From the NCBI GenBank assembly GCA_003500765.1, contig DNQL01000004.1, positions 1 to 6,581 of the forward strand: a stretch of DNA of 6,581 nucleotides. The letters run 5' to 3'. This DNA comes from Elusimicrobiota bacterium. Lineage in GTDB: Bacteria; Elusimicrobiota; Elusimicrobia; Elusimicrobiales; UBA9959. The notes below the pieces were generated by a model. That model did not search any database. It was not told the origin of the DNA and saw nothing but the letters and a program-made list of their open reading frames with translations. Made by a program: the position numbers and the translations under genes. This document shows, piece after piece, positions 6,288-6,581 of the stretch (the first letter of the stretch is position 1; each line of letters starts with the position of its first letter).

Positions 6288-6395
6288 GTTTTTTCCTCGT
6301 GAAAAGGCGAAAAAAAGGGCTGGACTTGTATATCGGTTTTATACTACAAACTTAATATTAAAGGGGCAAGCACCGCCCCGCCCGGAGACGCGCCC
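6288..6395. promoter_or_regulatory. Divergent korAB / sucC control region
   Basis: This 108-bp spacer separates the two outward-reading starts and contains the AT-rich stretch 6325-6362. Minus-strand TATAAA (6343-6338) and plus-strand TATACT (6340-6345) overlap as -10-like boxes for korA and sucC, so firing in the two directions may be mutually exclusive. Neither has a convincing -35 at 16-18 bp. A 10-bp palindrome TTAATATTAA lies at 6352-6361. In the sucC leader GGGGC (6363-6367) can pair with GCCCC (6375-6379), just before its GGAG ribosome site (6384-6387). On the korA side is GAGGA near its ATG. Promoter assignment is by position and composition only. Confidence 0.5.
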
Positions 6396-6581
6396 ATGAA
6401 ACTTCTCGAATACGAAGGCAAGGAAATTTTCGCCCGCTACGGGCTCCCGCTGCTGGAGCGCTACGGCGTCCTCAGGATGGGAGACGACCCCGCCTCCCTC
6501 GAACTGTCCGGCGCGGGCCCCTGGGTGGTCAAGGCCCAGGTGCTGGCCGGCGGCCGCGGCAAGGCCGGCGGCGTCAAGGTC
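6396..6581 (+). CDS. sucC: Succinyl-CoA synthetase (ADP/GDP-forming) beta subunit, N-terminal fragment
   Basis: The first 62 codons are present; the gene runs off the right edge. The translation starts MKLLEYEGKEIFARYGLPLL and ends VVKAQVLAGGRGKAGGVKV. Both stretches are hallmarks of the SucC ATP-grasp domain: the opening EYEGKEIFARYGLP helix and the glycine-rich KAQV-x-AGGRGKAGGVK nucleotide-binding segment (Lys45 to Val62). With SucD it interconverts succinyl-CoA plus NDP and phosphate with succinate, CoA and NTP in the cytoplasm. ATG at 6396 follows GGAG by 8 nt. sucD is expected next but is outside the window. Malate-CoA ligase or ATP-citrate lyase subunits share this N-terminus and cannot be wholly excluded from so short a fragment, but the neighbouring 2-oxoacid oxidoreductase favours succinyl-CoA. 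Confidence 0.88.
   Translation, partial: MKLLEYEGKEIFARYGLPLLERYGVLRMGDDPASLELSGAGPWVVKAQVLAGGRGKAGGVKV

Noticed and set aside
3402..6302. Plus-strand open frame of 966 codons
   Set aside because: It is the in-register complement of korA and korB, both of which have clear family motifs. Spanning two genes and their junction is explained because both lie in the same phase.
6363..6395. Riboswitch or attenuator in the sucC leader
   Set aside because: Only a 5-bp GGGGC/GCCCC stem is seen; the leader is too short and holds no known aptamer features or U-tract.

Overview
The window is GC-rich bacterial DNA. It holds six protein genes, two of them cut by the window edges, and I see no RNA gene, mobile element or CRISPR array. 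The core metabolism is that of an anaerobe or facultative anaerobe: a ferredoxin-dependent 2-oxoacid oxidoreductase sits back to back with succinyl-CoA synthetase. Codon use is distinctive. Isoleucine is often ATA despite the high GC, while TTA, CTA and TCA appear to be absent from the four complete long genes. This, with the gene content, would fit a GC-rich Elusimicrobiota-like lineage, but that placement is a guess.

Left block (1-2257, minus strand, read right to left): a fold-type II PLP enzyme of unassigned substrate, then a CpXC-domain zinc protein, then the first 38 codons of a class II CCA-adding enzyme/poly(A) polymerase-like nucleotidyltransferase. Gaps of 15 and 31 nt suggest one transcript, starting from an AT-rich promoter region at about 2290-2312.

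Middle block (2313-3378, minus strand): a single gene for an exported protein of unknown function. It has its own promoter-like region, overlapped by an 11-bp inverted repeat, and a textbook intrinsic terminator. Its six cysteines are arranged almost symmetrically about one turn, which suggests a disulfide-laddered beta-hairpin.

Right block (3441-6581): korA (fused gamma and alpha domains) and korB are only 3 nt apart on the minus strand. They diverge from sucC on the plus strand across a 108-bp spacer. Together they describe 2-oxoglutarate to succinyl-CoA with reduction of ferredoxin, then succinyl-CoA to succinate with ATP/GTP formation, or the reverse reactions in a reductive pathway.

I found no convincing new multi-gene system. 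The best leads are the exported cysteine protein with its palindromic promoter, and the PLP enzyme with a CxxC beside its catalytic lysine.
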